Source: Dryas octopetala (taxonomy: Eukaryota > Streptophyta > Magnoliopsida > Rosales > Rosaceae). Taken from it: a stretch of 64,000 nt of DNA. Below are positions 62,576 through 64,000 of this stretch, piece after piece. The DNA lies in NCBI GenBank assembly GCA_963921425.1, contig OY992832.1:20992835-21056834 (forward strand), given 5' to 3'. The notes below the pieces were generated by a model. That model ran no database searches, was not told the DNA's origin, and worked only from the letters and a program-made list of their open reading frames with translations. Each line of letters opens with the position of its first letter. The stretch's first letter is position 1. Both the position numbers and the translations under genes were made by a program.

Positions 62576-64000
62576 TTCATTTAGTGTTAAATAAAAAATT
62601 CCTAATTGGAAGGCATATATATAATTGTGTTTATGTCAACTGTTTATTATGTACTTGTGTTTCGTGCTGAAATGATGTCAACCTAACTCCAAAATATTAT
62701 GAATCCACACGTTTAATAATCGTATTGTGTTAACATATTTAATAATCGTGTAGTGTTAACATTATTATAAACTATTACTTATATTTTCTCAAAAAACAAA
62801 AAAAAAATTAAGGTCCATTGATTTTAACTACTAAATTTCAATAACTTTTTAGTTTAGGTGCCAAAATTAAATAGTATTTTAAATTAGGTATTAGTTGAAA
62901 AGTCAAACAAAATAAACAAGTAAAATGTACTAGAATTTATAAATATTACATCACATGCCACTACAATAAAAAAAATAAAAAAATATTACATCACAAATAT
63001 TACATTAATTTATACTATATTGTATTAAAAAAAAATCAATCAAGTCACAACTTAATTGTGACTATCTTGGTAAATTGAAATAGACAATTCACACTAATAT
63101 TCTATGTATTATTTTGAGTAAAAGTATTGTTTTGGCATCTATTTATACTATATTGTAATATAATTTCTCTAAAAAAAATTCAATTAAGTCACAACTTAAC
63201 TGTGATTGTCTCTCAACTTAAATGTAACTGTCGTTCAGTCACAACTAAATTTGAAATTGTGAGTGTCGTACAGTTACAACTAAATGTGAAGTTAAAACTA
63301 CATTAGCAAATTTTCAAAATAATATAAAACCTTCAAGTGTAATTTTGTCAAAACCTTATAAATTTTAACTAACAATCATTATATGTGGGCCAAAGGACAA
63401 AAATATCAAATGAAAAAGGCTCAAATCAAAAGGGCCAACATATTTGTGATCTAATATAAAAAACTACATTTAAATTTAATAGTTCAATTGAAATATTATA
63501 TGGTCTCCATGCTATACTAAAAAATTATTGAGATTTGGTATATAATCCTAATTTTCTAAAAAAACTATTACTCATTTAATATGTTATAAATTATTTAAAT
63601 ATTAATTGTTTAATGTTAGATATGATGTTAAAAGTTTAATTGAATATGACTATAATCATATTAGGTTATAAATAGGTTAATCGTATCAATCCAAATATGA
63701 CTCAATTTGGAGAAATTATTGATAAACGGGTTGTGCGTGTCATCTTATTAGTTATCACGTGTAATAATCGTGTCATGTTCATATTGACTTGAAAAGAGAA
63801 GATGTAAAGAAATGCTTGAAGCGTTCCAGCAATTGAACACTCATATAATTGTTAGTCAATGTTATTGATTGACAATTACAATAGTATTTTAAGATTCTTA
63901 AGGTTGTTTGTTTGGATTCGTATATATTGACTTCTTGTTAGTCTATTAATATTCCACAAATACCATACATAAAAAAACCATTACATAACTACTATTATGA
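62576..64000. other. AT-rich terminal stretch, no gene recognised
   Basis: Contains a short imperfect direct repeat: TTTATACTATATTGTA and AAGTCACAACTTAA occur at about 63010-63060 and 63145-63200. No credible coding frame. Confidence 0.5.

Overview
This window is plant nuclear DNA, from a eudicot and probably a rosid. The genes have GT-AG introns, there are TATA-type promoters and AT-rich intergenic DNA, and plant DNA transposons and retroelement relics are dense. Six intact protein-coding genes and one clear gene remnant can be supported. I rebuilt their exons from splice sites and reading-frame continuity. No rRNA, tRNA, CRISPR or bacterial-style operon was seen.

Layout. 0-6.8 kb: transposon relics (a PIF/Harbinger-like element with a SANT/NAM-associated ORF remnant, carrying a nested 310-bp MITE). 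6.8-13 kb: a root-type plastid ferredoxin (FD3-like) whose promoter, untranslated first exon and start of intron 1 exist twice in direct orientation. 13-23.9 kb: LINE-like RNase H scraps, several foldback elements, and a Ty3/gypsy gag relic split by a solo LTR. 23.9-25.6 kb: a GH17 beta-1,3-glucanase with a hydrophobic C-terminal tail. 30.8-33.1 kb and 47.6-49.9 kb: two tandem paralogues of a penta-EF-hand calcium-binding protein (CML48-like), both on the minus strand. They are separated by about 14.6 kb, nearly all of it foldback MITEs, a copia relic, a hAT-like element, a frameshifted DUF26 gene and a CACTA element that itself carries a hAT-like element. 51.8-52.5 kb: a histone-fold NF-YB11/POLE3-like subunit with an E2F-type site in its promoter. 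53.5-60.4 kb (minus): an eight-coding-exon hnRNP Q/LIF2-like RNA-binding protein. 60.6-64 kb: a second member of the same hAT-like family, a truncated relative of another MITE, and featureless AT-rich DNA.

Gene order ferredoxin 3 - beta-1,3-glucanase - CML48 - NF-YB11 recalls the Arabidopsis block At2g27510-At2g27500-At2g27480-At2g27470. That comparison rests on memory of Arabidopsis locus numbers and was not computed. The dephospho-CoA kinase expected between the glucanase and CML48 was not found. The genes do not form a pathway: they are an ancient collinear neighbourhood, expanded here by transposons. The strongest observations are the duplicated ferredoxin promoter, the divergence of low-complexity N-termini between the two CML48 copies, and nested insertions datable from target-site duplications, one of which has its empty site preserved in the paralogous copy.
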